From NCBI GenBank assembly GCA_014925825.1, contig JACGCK010000386.1, forward strand, positions 1-29,826: 29,826 nt of DNA, in the 5' to 3' direction. The notes beneath the pieces were generated by a model. That model made no database searches, was not told where the DNA came from, and worked only from the letters and a program-made list of their open reading frames with translations. How positions within the stretch are numbered: the first letter of the stretch is position 1; each line of letters begins with the position of its first letter. Shown one piece after another: positions 10,962-21,486 of this stretch. Source of the stretch: Pholiota molesta (taxonomy: Eukaryota > Basidiomycota > Agaricomycetes > Agaricales > Strophariaceae). The translations under genes and the position numbers were made by a program.

Positions 10962-11790
10962 GTTCTGTGTTTTGGGTATCCATGCGATCTCAGCCTTGTA
11001 GGTCAGTGGATTCCTGCCTGGCAAATATACACCGCTTATTTATGCAATCGATCGCAGAGCCTCTTTGAGATCTTTACTACCCATGATTTTTGCGTCTTGC
11101 GCCTGGGCAAACCCATATTTACGGTAATCTAAACAGCTACATCTATCTGTCCTTGTACACTCAAACAGGAAACTTTGGAAGACAATATCGGTGACCGGTG
11201 ACGGATCCGATGTACCTGACTAACTCCTGGTTGCGATGATCGTAAGTTAGCCCACCGAAGCAATTCAAAGCTGACCTCGACTCTCGAGAAGTTGCTGATT
11301 CATGAATCATCATTGTTGGATATCGATAATTCCCCGTGGCTCCACAAATTCTTCCTTGACACTTCTAGGTGCAATTGACTTTCCAAATGATTAGCGATCG
11401 GGATCTCACCTGGATATTCACCAAGCTCGGTGACAAAAAGAGAGATTAATCCCGCTATTCCTCTTTTCCTGTCTTGGTATACTTTCTATATATCTTCTGC
11501 AAGGTCTCTACTTCTCCGGGTTTATCCAGCATGTTTAACTTTGCATCATCATCGAAGCAGCCATTCAGAATATACCATTTAGGCGCTTTTTCGGTAAAAA
11601 TAACGCCGCATGCACCTCCCGACGGGCTGTATTCTCGCACACATACTCCGGCGGCACCATCGTCCTGCCAGGGATGCGTCATTTACAACCAACGGACCCC
11701 ATGCCATCTTAAACGGTATAGCTCTCTTGCTCGGCACTCAAGCAGCTTGCGACAATAATGCGACCAGTTTACCTACCGACGATGCTGCAA
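10962..11790. other. Intergenic region upstream of the AA9 gene
   Basis: This holds the 3' flank of IPI3 and the promoter region of the AA9 gene. A 75-codon minus-strand frame at 11455-11682 (segments SPSGGACGVIFTEKAPKWYI and ILNGCFDDDAKLNML) looks somewhat protein-like but has no recognised domain or supporting splice partner. The opposite strand is open over the same stretch, so I do not call a gene. Confidence 0.5.
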
Positions 11791-11797
11791 TATAAAA
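11791..11797 (+). promoter_or_regulatory. TATA box of the AA9 LPMO gene
   Basis: TATAAAA at 11791-11797 is 61 bases before the start codon at 11859, leaving room for a transcription start about 30 bases downstream and a short leader. A clear TATA box fits an inducible secreted-enzyme gene. Confidence 0.6.
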
Positions 11798-11858
11798 CTA
11801 CAGCGGTTGCAATACGAATTCTCTCAGTACTCAAGCAGTTCAGCAGGTTCTTGGTATC

Positions 11859-12951
11859 ATGCAGCTTAACAAATTAGCTCTCCTTGCCTCTTTGGTCACC
11901 GCCGCCACGGCCCACACTCGCATCTGGGGCATCTGGGTCAACGATGTCTACCAGGGTCCAGGAGTCAGCACATATGTATGTAGTCTTATTTTCTTTGATT
12001 TGCTTTCGAATTGTGCTCAGCCTTTCGGATTCTTGGATAGGTTCGTTCGCCTCCGACCAACGACCCCGTCAAGGATCTGACATTGCCTGCAGTCGCATGT
12101 AATGTCAATAACACAGGTAGCGCCCATTCGCTCTCCCCAATGTGACTTGTCTCAATACTAGATCACAGCTGTGCCGCAGACTATTTCTATACAGGCAGGC
12201 GACAAGGTTACCTTCGAATGGTTCCACAATACGTAAATATTCGTTTGCGTACCGTGATCTTGAGTAACGTTACTTACCTATGAACCTCAGTCGCGGAGAT
12301 GATATCATTGCAAGCTCTCACAAAGGCCCGAGTAAGCATATTTAATTGACGTCAATCTATTTAAACTAATCACTGGGTTTGTGTTCTAGTTGTTGTTTAT
12401 GTCGCCCCTACGGTTTCCAATGGCACGGGTCCCGTGTGGACGAAGCTGTTCGAGGCTGGATACAGCAACGGTTTATGGGCAGTTGATAACCTTTTGACTG
12501 CCTTAGGAAAGCATAACATCATCGTGCCCGACCTTCCTTCCGGGAACTATTTGTTCCGAGGTATGGGGCCATCTCATTGCTAACCGCCGATCCGGATTTA
12601 CCTTGATGTCCATCCAGCCGAAATCCTTGCCCTCCACGAGGCGGATGTGGCCTATGTCGATAACCCCGTACGCGGCATTCAGCTATACATGGACTGCGTC
12701 CAGGTTGCAATCACTTCGCCTGGCAGCCTTACTCTCCCTAGTAATGAGTCGATATTCCCTGGTGAGTATTTTCAGCGCGACAAATCTACTCTTGATTATT
12801 TTATGTTGATGACATTTTCTCAGGAACGTATACACCGACCACGCCAGGAATTGTCTGGAATATATATGACCCGAGCGTCAATCAAAGTGCCTACCCCATC
12901 CCAGGGCCCGATGTGTGGTCTGGTGCTGCCGGTGGTTCCATTAGCGCCTGA
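11859..12951 (+). CDS. Secreted AA9 lytic polysaccharide monooxygenase
   Basis: Seven exons (11859-11975, 12041-12116, 12169-12232, 12291-12331, 12390-12560, 12618-12761, 12824-12951) give 246 residues. An 18-residue signal peptide (MQLNKLALLASLVTAATA) is followed directly by His19, which becomes the N-terminal copper ligand of the histidine brace. The second copper ligand is His96 (ASSHKGP). The axial Tyr180 lies in QLYMDC with Gln178, and His163 is in LALHEAD. Cys59 and Cys183 can form the conserved disulfide. These are the AA9 (former GH61) hallmarks; the enzymes oxidatively cleave cellulose and some hemicelluloses outside the cell. The catalytic domain ends the protein (PAPG-like PIPGPDVWSG, then a short tail), with no CBM1 or GPI signal. 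The intron-3 acceptor was chosen at CACAG (12168) because it restores AVPQTISIQAGDKVTFEW. Confidence 0.93.
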
Positions 12952-15220
12952 ATGTTGAACATTGAATGAGAGTGCTCCCGGTATTATATGTGGTAGAAAG
13001 ATTACTGAAACTTTTTTGTGCACAATTTCCATTCAATCCCGATATCTTTACCTTGCTGCCAAGTGCCGATGCTGAAGCTTGAAGATTCCTGCTACCGTTA
13101 GGTAGAAGGTTTTAGGGAGGTCAGTTTTTCCCATCAATGACACACGTGATTCTTTTTTCCTTTTCGGGTCCGGAGCCCGGACTGTTTTCGGGCCGTCGTA
13201 TTCAAGTCGTCACCTTGCTGAAAGCAATGGTCCCCCACCGTCGAAATTAGTAATCATCCTGTACATCAAACACTCACAAACAGTATCCTACGGTCCAAAC
13301 GTCGAAAAATGTTGAGATGGAATGTTGGTGACGTTAGAATCACACATGACCAAACAGTATAGCACAGCCTGAGCGCCGAGCTGCATGCTCTCTAGGGTTG
13401 CAACACCTATCTCGTCGTTTACCGAGTTCTATCTGTCCACCACTGTCAGCTCGCCGCCGCCCTCGCTCCCTTGTCACCCCCGCGCCGCCGCCGTGTGCCC
13501 CTCCCCTCCATCGAGGGATGTGGGCCGGCTCTCAACTTCGCCATCGCCAGCACAACACACCACGGAATCAGAACGCGACTCAAACAGGTTCGCATGGACG
13601 GGCGGCAGCTACGAGTGTAGCCGGAAGCTATAAGGGCAACAAACAGCGTGCATCCCGGATGGGCGGCTACGGACACGAACACGGCGGACGACGCGCGCAT
13701 GGCGGACAGACGCGAGCAGTGAGTACGTCAGGGCTTGCCACGAGCGGGCTGATCACGAACGCGAACACAGCTCAACGAATGGGAAATGAATAGACGGTAG
13801 CCGCAAGTACGGCGACGCGAGTACGGCAGGGCGCAGCGACTCATACCCCACCATCTATACGTGCAAGGAGGCTGCACAGACACGCGCTCGCTGTGCGCTG
13901 CATACGCCCTGAAGCCGAGGCCTGGTCCGAGGACGAGCCCTGGCTTGGGCTTGGTATGGCCTACGGCTCAGGATCGCAAATCGGTGAGGTACTCTTCTTT
14001 TTCATTGACATTTTCTTTGAGCACTCATCTTGTCACGATTTACATGGCCACCGGAAGTTTATTTGCATATACATAAGTCTAGCTTTGCTCAGTTGTCTAG
14101 ATGAAAGTGTTACAGTCATACACCGAACTTTCGTGAATCAATCTTTTTTTCCTTTGAAATCTCTACGACGACATCCAAGTACATCCAAAATTCGTTCGTG
14201 ATTCATATTATACCCCGACAACATTCTATATACAATAGCGATTAAGAAATTATAAGATCTTTATACAAGTCTCTGTGGGAAAATGCTTACTACAATATGC
14301 CTACATTAAATGATTATCAATTTTTCATTATTTTCACGATCAGCAAGGTGTCGAGGAGACCGCAGGTCGACCTTTCATATTCTAATGTCTGCGAGAGACC
14401 AATCCAGTCAGAGTTGTGCTCGGGCCATTTCTTATTGTCTTTGCAATGTTATTATTGTTCTCTCCTATTTTCTGCTTGGTTTAAAAAGCGATAATTTTGT
14501 GGTTTCGCCATCTTCCAACTGTCTCCCCCACATCATCATGCCTTTCTCCATCAATAACTTAGCGCTCAATGTCTCTTATTCGGATGATGCTTTGCCGTCC
14601 CGTTTATCTCCATCATTTGTATCCTGCTTGCCAATGTAAATTGCTTTTGAATAGGTCATGTTCTGTCTTCCTCCTCGTAAGTTATCTCTCAATGTGAAGA
14701 CACGCCGGGGCTAATTTTGACATAAGGTGCAGATCATCGTAGTGCTTTTTATTGATGTAAAATTATATGTATTCTGGGCTCAGACATAGAAGGAGATATG
14801 AATGATAATAACGCGTAGTAGTTGGCACACATGAGTGGTATTCCTTGAAATTCTGATGACATTTCAGTGCATTAGATACTACATGGAATGCTTGTGCATA
14901 CGGAAGAGGAGACGGTAGCAGGTGTTGCCGCTCGTCACGAGCGGCCCATAGGTTATTGGACCAATGTACACCCTGCGGCATAGTGCAATCTCGCGTGAGA
15001 AATGATGTGGTCCGGGGTGTGGGGAAGCGCCCGGACCGTGCCTTAAGTAATAATGCGGGGAAGCGGCAACTCGTGGAGGCGGCATTCCAGACCTGCAGAA
15101 TCCAGAATCACAAGAACCAGAACCTCTCCTGAAACTTTCCCATTCCACGCCTTCCATCAACCTCCACGTTCAACTTTCATCTGTACATATCTCATCTCTT
15201 TCTTGAACACCCTTGAAACC
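12952..15220. other. Long region without a convincing gene, with a GC-rich island
   Basis: About 2.3 kb between the AA9 and TMEM14 genes. The part from about 13440 to 13990 is clearly richer in G and C than its flanks, with CG-rich words and overlapping open frames on both strands (13398-13793 plus, 13446-13700 minus). The translations are Arg/Pro/Ser/Gly-rich and match nothing I know. The rest, about 14000-14880, is AT-rich with no recognisable gene. CACGTG occurs at 13143-13148. No transposase, LTR or repeat ends were recognised. Confidence 0.5.
14927..14945. repeat. Perfect 9-bp GC-rich palindrome upstream of the TMEM14 gene
   Basis: GCCGCTCGT, C, ACGAGCGGC forms perfectly complementary arms around one central base, 275 bp before the TMEM14 start codon. 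The ends carry CGG/CCG-like triplets of the kind bound by fungal Zn2Cys6 dimers, so it may be an operator; a function is not shown. Confidence 0.45.
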
Positions 15221-15720
15221 ATGGTTCGTATATACTTATTATAATCTGCCTACTTCAGGATGCATCGAACTCATGTGCTTTCTCAGTCTGCTTATCCTGC
15301 ATATGCTATGGGAGGCCTCTGCATCGTGGGAGGCGTAACTGGATTTGCGAGAACACGCTCGATACCCTCGCTTGTTGCTGGTGTTGGGTACGTGGAGGTC
15401 TCTCGATTGATGACTCGCGATTGTTACTTACCCCTCGAACAGTGTAGGTCTACTCTATCTTTGGAGCGCAGACAGCATTCGGAAAGGCACTTCAAATGGA
15501 TTGGAAGGTGCTCTTGGTGAGGATGAGATACTCGTGTATTCTGGATCATTCAGGAATCAGTACTAATGGTCCTTCGCTATGATCAGGTGCATCTGCTCTG
15601 CTACTCCTCTCTTCTCTTCCTCGAGTTGCGAAAGGCCCTGTCCCAGCCATCCTTTCCGTTACTTCAGCAGGCGCGGCATTCTACTACGGGAAGACTGTAT
15701 ATGCTCTCCGAAACCATTAG
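15221..15720 (+). CDS. TMEM14-family small membrane protein
   Basis: Four exons (15221-15223, 15287-15387, 15443-15516, 15587-15720) give 103 residues. The protein starts MSAYPAYAMGGLCIVGG, continues GFARTRSIPSLVAGVGVG and LYLWSADSIRKG, and ends with VPAILSVTSAGAAFYYGKTV. These are TMEM14 (UPF0136) signatures: three to four short hydrophobic helices and the conserved RTRSxPSLxAG stretch. Relatives sit in the mitochondrial inner membrane or endomembranes; mammalian TMEM14C takes part in porphyrin import for haem synthesis. The first exon holds only the ATG. Joining it to the acceptor at 15286 gives an in-frame MSAYP start. An alternative is translation from an ATG at 15260 in the same frame (MHRTHVLSQSAYP), which would need no first intron. 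Confidence 0.88.
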
Positions 15721-16484
15721 TTCAAGTTATACCAAATCAATTACATGTGAAATTATCCCTACTCTCGGTTGAAAATGACGCTTGAAGTATCTGAAAATGC
15801 CAGTTCCTTAAAGCCAATCCTTCTCTTGCTGAGTACTCTTACCATTCTTTATGTGCTCCTAATTGCTTCAGCATGCTTGCCATGGTCCAGGCGGTTCTGG
15901 CTGTTGAATCTACGCGGCTATGCCGGAACCGGCAAGTTTGTAAAGCAAGGTTATGCATTCACTCAAGGATAGTAAGAACCGTAACACACTCTCTCTCTAA
16001 GTGCATTCGCAGTGGCGGATTTAGGACCAATGTTATCAAAATACGAGAATATTAATTAGGCCTGCTCCTCTACCAAAATCATAGTTGCAGAGTCAAGAGA
16101 ACGGGTCTCAACGGAAGACCCATACCCACTCGGCATTGCCGGTTCTGTCCAGTTATTTTTAGCCATCACCAATCATTGCCAACTGCAGCCAACTGCTCTC
16201 AGGCAACACATGTCTGAATTGCGCACAGGCCGTTTAAGAACGTAGCCTCTCACAGAATGTATATTAGAATAGCATGGCTCCCTCGGCTCGGAAGGCAAGA
16301 GAGTTCCTGGAAAGTAGGAGCTGATCTATCGCAGGCTGTCAGTCACCCATTTACATAAATAAACCAAGTCCAAGTGCTATCTACATAGCTAGAACCCATG
16401 ATGTTAACTTCCTATCTCTAACCTGAGCACCTACGCCTACCAGCGCACATTTCCTGGTAAGCGAAGACCACAACCAAGGATTAA
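15721..16484. other. Intergenic region before the arrestin-like gene
   Basis: No convincing gene. A 67-codon frame at 15769-15972 contains one hydrophobic run but lacks relatives I recognise. At about 16011-16025 the phrase cagtggcggatttagga resembles the ends of some hAT-type transposons, but no matching second end or transposase was seen. Confidence 0.5.
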
Positions 16485-16638
16485 ATGCAGACAAATATGG
16501 CAAGCGTGCCACCATCGTCCCTAGACTCGGCAGCGCTCCCGCTCGAGCATCCGCACGCTTCTAATGCCAGTAATGGCTCAGAGCCCAGTACTAAGCATGA
16601 TCTGGGAAGCGAGCTTCCAACCTACGCTCACGCTCGTG

Positions 16639-16687
<49 letters not shown>

Positions 16688-18340
16688 GCAGCAGGCCCAG
16701 CAAGACGCAAATGCATCATCCCCTCGTCCACCAGCAGTCGCCTCTCGAGTGCGCTCAGCCGCTGCAGGGGGAAGTGGAGTGGGTAATAAATTGGGAACGG
16801 AAGCGCATCGCGCTCTCGAGACGACCAAAGGGAAGAAATGGCTGAATTTGTTCGTGAAGAGTCGGGCAGGAAGTCCAGCGTCGTTGCCGGCGTTCTTTGA
16901 AGGCGATGTTATTGCGGGACGGGTAGAACTGGACTTGGATAAGGCAGAAGGGTATAAAGGGGTCACCATTAAGGTGAATACGTCTTGCTTCATGTCATTG
17001 GTCATGGTGTGTTAATATATGGAGGACATCCGTTCCATAGATTCAAGGCGGGACCACGTTTGTCGGACAAGAAGAGGAGATTTTTCTCAAGGAAGAGCAG
17101 ACTCTGTGGACGCCATCTGCAACGGAAAGCAAGCTCCGCGGAAAATACTCCTGGTCTTTCTCCTTCACGCTCCCAGCGGAAGTGAGCGTCAAGGACGGCG
17201 GACCCGGAAAGAAGGGGACCTTTCGCCTTCCGCCGAGTTTTACAGAGCGCGCGAGTCCGGCGTATATTGATTATAAGATCGTAGTAACGATCAGGCGAGG
17301 GTTTTTGAAAGTGAACCAAACGTTAGTTCGTGCTTCTTAGGCGCCCGTGGCAATGATAAGCGATAAGCGCTAAGCATTAACGAATTTATTTTGGTAATAG
17401 GCTTGTCACGAATATTGCATACTTGCCTACGATTGTCCCCGAGCTTCCTTCTGTTCTCAGGAGGCTAGCTTATTCCGACGGGAGCCTTCTTATAGGGCCA
17501 GAAGGAGACCCCGAAGGATGGAAGGTACTTTTACCAGTGAAAATCAAAGGAACTTTATTCAATGCGAAGGAAGTAGAGGTTACTTGCACTGTGAGCATCA
17601 TATTTTTCTCTTATTTGAAAAGCTTATCCCAATCATTTACATAGTTGGCCGTTGCTAAACCAGTAAGCTCTTCACAATGCCAATATCGAAGGAAATATCT
17701 TAAAGACTTTTGAAGCTTTGCTACGCTGTAGGATCGCCAATACCTCTAGTAATAACATTCACTGGAGAAGATCCTCATGCATTGGACGTCTTAACTGAGC
17801 CCAAGGCTATCCAATTGCTGTTGCGCAGATCGATGGCCACAGGGTTGGAGGCCACAGACGATAGTGGCGACAGGCGGTCAGATAATCATTTCTATGAGAA
17901 TTTAGGAATGGCGTATTTCTGGCCCTCCTGGGAGGCAACTCCAGTTCCCAATAAGCGTGTTCTTCAAGGCGAACTTGAGTTGCTGAGAACTTTGAGACCC
18001 AGCTTCAAGTTCCCAAATTTCACCATCCGCGTGCGTACCACTTCGTCTGTGATTCGAAAGCCTGATTCATTGTTGAGAATTTTAGCACACTCTCGATCTC
18101 TTCCCCTTCAAGGCAGCAGGATTTACTCCGGCAGCTGGGACGCTGACCGAGGGGAAGTACCCTCTATATCTGTCTGAACCAGTGGCAATTGCTACAAAAC
18201 AGGCTGAAGGGGTAGTACCACATTCATATGCTCCTCCGGGATATGAGAAGCCGCAGGAAGTGGACTATATCAAGTCATTGGGCGTATTGGAGAATGGAAA
18301 TCAGCGATTCCTGGGTCACCATGGCGGCCATGGCCTTTAG
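16485..18340 (+). CDS. Arrestin-like (ART-type) ubiquitin-ligase adaptor
   Basis: Six exons (16485-16973, 17041-17321, 17401-17590, 17645-17662, 17716-18030, 18086-18340) give 515 residues. After a Ser/Pro/Gln-rich N-terminus comes an arrestin-N fold (FFEGDVIAGRVELDLDKAEG, then KIQGGTTFVGQEEEIFLKEE, KYSWSFSFTLPAEV and YIDYKIVVTIRRGFLKVNQT) and an arrestin-C part (LCYAVGSPIPLVITFTGEDP). PY-type motifs that recruit Rsp5/Nedd4 ligases are visible: LPTY near residue 45 and PPGY at 481-484. Fungal ARTs direct ubiquitination and endocytosis of plasma-membrane transporters. A run of 17 glutamines precedes the arrestin fold. Exon 4 is only 18 nt. The acceptor at 17040 was chosen because it restores IKIQGGTTF in frame. 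A second in-frame ATG at 16497 could also serve as start. The gene converges on the methyltransferase gene, with 108 bp between stops. Confidence 0.87.
16644..16694 (+). repeat. CAG/CAA trinucleotide repeat coding for 17 glutamines
   Basis: Seventeen consecutive Gln codons, mostly CAG with three CAA in the middle, lie in exon 1 of the arrestin-like gene, followed by Ala-Gln-Gln. The CAA interruptions should slow slippage. Such tracts often vary in length between strains. Confidence 0.95.
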
Positions 18341-18448
18341 TTTGTGCAATGTTTTCGATGTCGGCTGGAATTCTCTGTCAGTATGTGTAATATATCCTTC
18401 GAAGGTTTGGTTACTTACCGTCAACATTGTAATCAGTTTGTATTTGTA

Positions 18449-19653
18449 TTAGTCTGAATTCAGCGCCATGAGTAACAGGTTTTCAAATGTCTCGTCTTCT
18501 TTGCTTGTGTCTGTACCATGAGCCCCAACTCCCGTAAGTAGTTCTCGATCACATGAGGGTATATCCCAGTTGTAGGACTCCGGTCGACGACGGGCAATAA
18601 ATAGAAAGGTAGTATCATCGAAATCGGCGCCGAATCGCTTCCACTCTGCCCCTTCGGATTTGGTCCTGACAAGCACGGGACTGAACTCGAACCAAAGCCC
18701 AAATGCTGACCAAAACGGAGTCTCTTTCGCTAGGCTTCGAAGTTTATATGAAATATAAATTGATAATTGGTCGCCAGGAGATGTGCTTGATGGCGAGAGG
18801 TTGACGAATGGAGGTGAAGAAAGGTGCAATAGAGTACGTAGAAGCGGTCCAAGAAGTTCAGGAAAATAGACCTATGATCTTCTGTCAGGCGGCATTGAAC
18901 AAAGTCAGCAATTAGCACACAGTTACCAAATCGCTGCATATTATATGAGTTAAAGATCCAAAGGATAATCGATTAGTGGATTCGTTATGAAAAGCAGACG
19001 CCAAAGCCAAGATATCTTCATGGCTCCCCCAAGAAACGGGCAAGATTGTAACTCCCGGGCCCCGTACAGAGTTCCCTGAGGTACGAAGCGGCAATATATG
19101 TTGTAAATTTGACTCTAGTAATTTACAAACCTATCAAGAATCATATAGAGTCAATAGTTGTCTATGAATAATGATGTTGGAGACTCGGCACTGGGGACTC
19201 ACATCAGGCAGATCAGTCGCGATGAGATGATCACGCATTGGATCCAGAAGTTTCGCAATTGTAGACGCGACAAGGCCAGATCCTGACCCAAGCTCTACTA
19301 TGGAGACTCCTCGAGTGCTCGTTGAATCAGATGTGTCAAACGCCGGTGGATCGAATTCCAGGCTCGGAGGCGGGTCAATATACGATGTCATGGCGTATGC
19401 AGCTTCCCTGCGGGACAGACTTTCAACGCTTGTTCTAGCCTTTGCGCTGATCCAAGATTTACCAAACTCTCCCCGCTATTCCATACTGTCGTATCGCAAG
19501 TTCTTGTGCTGCAGGTCCAAATGCGGCGTCCAATTGATTTGCATCGCTGCGTATTTTTGAGTGGGTTGGAATTGGGATTGCAGATGGGTAGATATCAAGG
19601 TTTACGGGAAAGTTTGGATTGGTTGAGGGATATTCATGGATTTCTGATACCAT
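18449..19653 (-). CDS. METTL21-type (Methyltransf_16) protein lysine methyltransferase
   Basis: Four exons on the minus strand (19653-19463, 19407-19203, 19130-18927, 18871-18449) give 340 residues. The SAM-binding motif I is VELGSGSGL (residues 101-109), with the acidic motif II at ATDLPD (127-132). Preceding it is the family's AGRVWEAAYAMTSYI segment, like the GxxxWxAA region that opens the METTL21 domain. Further on are SDLVYFPELLGPLLRTL, in the position of the D-x-x-Y/F motif after strand 4, and FLFIARRRPESYNWD at the end. Members methylate lysines on translation factors (eEF1A, eEF2) or chaperones, in the cytosol or nucleus. The exact substrate cannot be read from sequence; yeast Efm-type enzymes are the nearest known class. 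It is divergent from the PQ-loop gene, with 322 bp between start codons. Confidence 0.82.
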
Positions 19654-19975
19654 AACGTGGGCAGATACAATGGCTATAGCACAGAAAAGATCAAGAAAAG
19701 GTCCAACATGTTCCAGCGCGGCAGCGACAACATCATGTTCTCACGATCTGCACAGCCACTAATTCCGACGTCATATGGTAAAGTCGTCATCCCGGCGGAG
19801 GCATAGTCGATATCGGATACCCGGCGGGAGCCAAGCACACACGTCCCACCAGAGGACGCGGAGTCATGGACGTTCACTGGGCCCGCCTTTTGTTTCTGTC
19901 CACACCGTACGAAAATCATAATTGAAGCGATCACCAATGCTAACTAATAGTGGTGGTACATAGCGCTGATTATCT

Positions 19976-20969
19976 ATGCCAGCCCATGTGAACAAAATCG
20001 CGGAGCAGGTCTTTGGCATTCTAGGTATGTATCTGACCTTAGCGCTGAAACATGAGCTAACGCGTATATTGCTGCAGGGACGATTTGCTGGACGGTGCAG
20101 CTCCTGCCCCAGTTGTGGAAGAGCTATCGGGAAAAAAATACACATGGGCTGTCTCAGTGGTTTATGTGAGTAGCAGTTGGCTTGTTATCGCCGAATATCG
20201 TATCACTGTTAATATTTGCCTCGTTCCGTCTTTCAGGTATATGTGGGGGATGTCTGGTGCCATTCAAGGAGTTTATGTGGTGCTACAACGGCTGAATATA
20301 CCACTTATGGTCCAGCCGCAGCTCTTCGGTTTCTTGTCCTTCGTGAGCTGGGGTCAGGTAAGCAACATATTATCACTGCCCTATAGATTGGATCTCACTC
20401 AGTCGAAACCACAGTGCCAATACTACAGCGGCCGACGCTCAAAGAAATCCGCCGTGCTGCTGGCCGTGTGCACGGTGCTCTTCTGGGGCATCTTCGAGCT
20501 AATCTTCGTCCTCGCGCTGCGCCCCATGCACGACCGCGGCCAGCACGCTCCGGCGGCTGTCTTTGGCATCGTCAGCTCGGTCACCATATCTGTCGCGCTC
20601 TTCCCGCAGTATTGGGAGATCTACAAATACCGCGAGGTCGTCGGTATCTCGGTGCTGTTCATGTTCATCGACATGATGGGCGGCGTGTTCAACGACCTCT
20701 CCCTCGCGTTTAAGGAGGAGTTCGATGTCATCGCCGCTGTGACCTATACCATTGTCATCGTACGTTCCTTCAATCACTCGTCCGCAGATAGGGATGTAGA
20801 CATTGCTCTTTTGCTATAGTTTCTGGATGGGGTGATCGTCGTCGCCGCGTTCATCCTGAATCCTAGAGCACGAAAGCGCAGAAGAAGGGAGGCTGAACGA
20901 ATAGCATCTGATACCGCAGTGCAAAGTGCCGTGTCGTTGACCCACTCGCTTGGAGACCAAAACGCCTAA
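19976..20969 (+). CDS. PQ-loop repeat membrane protein
   Basis: Five exons (19976-20024, 20078-20165, 20237-20357, 20415-20759, 20820-20969) give 250 residues. Two PQ-loop repeats are seen: ICWTVQLLPQLWKSYREKNT with the PQ at 27-28, and SVALFPQYWEIYKYREVVGI with the PQ at 150-151. About seven hydrophobic helices are spread along the chain (for example VLLAVCTVLFWGIFELIFVL and SVLFMFIDMMGGVF), which is the usual seven-helix build of the family. The tail is short, basic and cytosolic-looking (NPRARKRRRREAERI). Relatives include the vacuolar/lysosomal cystine and cationic amino-acid exporters (cystinosin, Ypq) and the KDEL-receptor/SWEET fold. The substrate here is unknown; the second half most resembles the fungal PQ-loop group of unassigned function. 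Confidence 0.85.
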
Positions 20970-21486
20970 GAACTCCCCACTCGAAGAGCTCATACTCATA
21001 TGTGGGGCATCCACCTCCGACAAATAGATTCGTCCCGATGACTTGCGGGGTTTCCAAGGAGGCTGAAGAAGGGACGATATAGAAGCAGCTAGACCAAAAG
21101 CATATTACCGCAGCTCCAAATTACACCAAGAGCATTTCATGCTATCATCAGGGCGAAAGTAAACCTTGAAGGGCTATTGACTAGTTTATCGCACCCGGCA
21201 CGTTGGCAATTAATGCGACGATGGCCGTTTGCCTTTTCCTTGACGAGTGCATCATAGACATTTATGCGTAGCAACAACAGATTGGGATATCGTGGCATGC
21301 AACAAGGAGAGACGATCAATCACACCAACCACTTGTCAGCTCTTGGAGAGGCCTCTCACGAACCAGTAGATATAAAGATAGTATAACTCCTTCGATATGT
21401 ACGTATTATTAGATTCAATCAGATGTAAATAAAGGAACCCGCAGAGAGAAGGGAAATAGAATAATGCGTGAGTCCCGAGTCCGAAA
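20970..21486. other. Intergenic region between convergent PQ-loop and KEI1 genes
   Basis: About 520 bp between two convergent stop codons. It is expected to hold both 3' untranslated regions. No further gene, repeat or RNA was recognised. Confidence 0.6.

Noticed and set aside
13398..13793. 131-codon frame in the GC-rich island
   Set aside because: Composition alone explains the lack of stops, the opposite strand is equally open, and no family is recognisable. It is kept only as a compositional oddity.
15998..16060. Possible hAT transposon end (cagtggcggatttagga)
   Set aside because: No matching inverted end, target duplication or transposase was found nearby, so the likeness may be chance.
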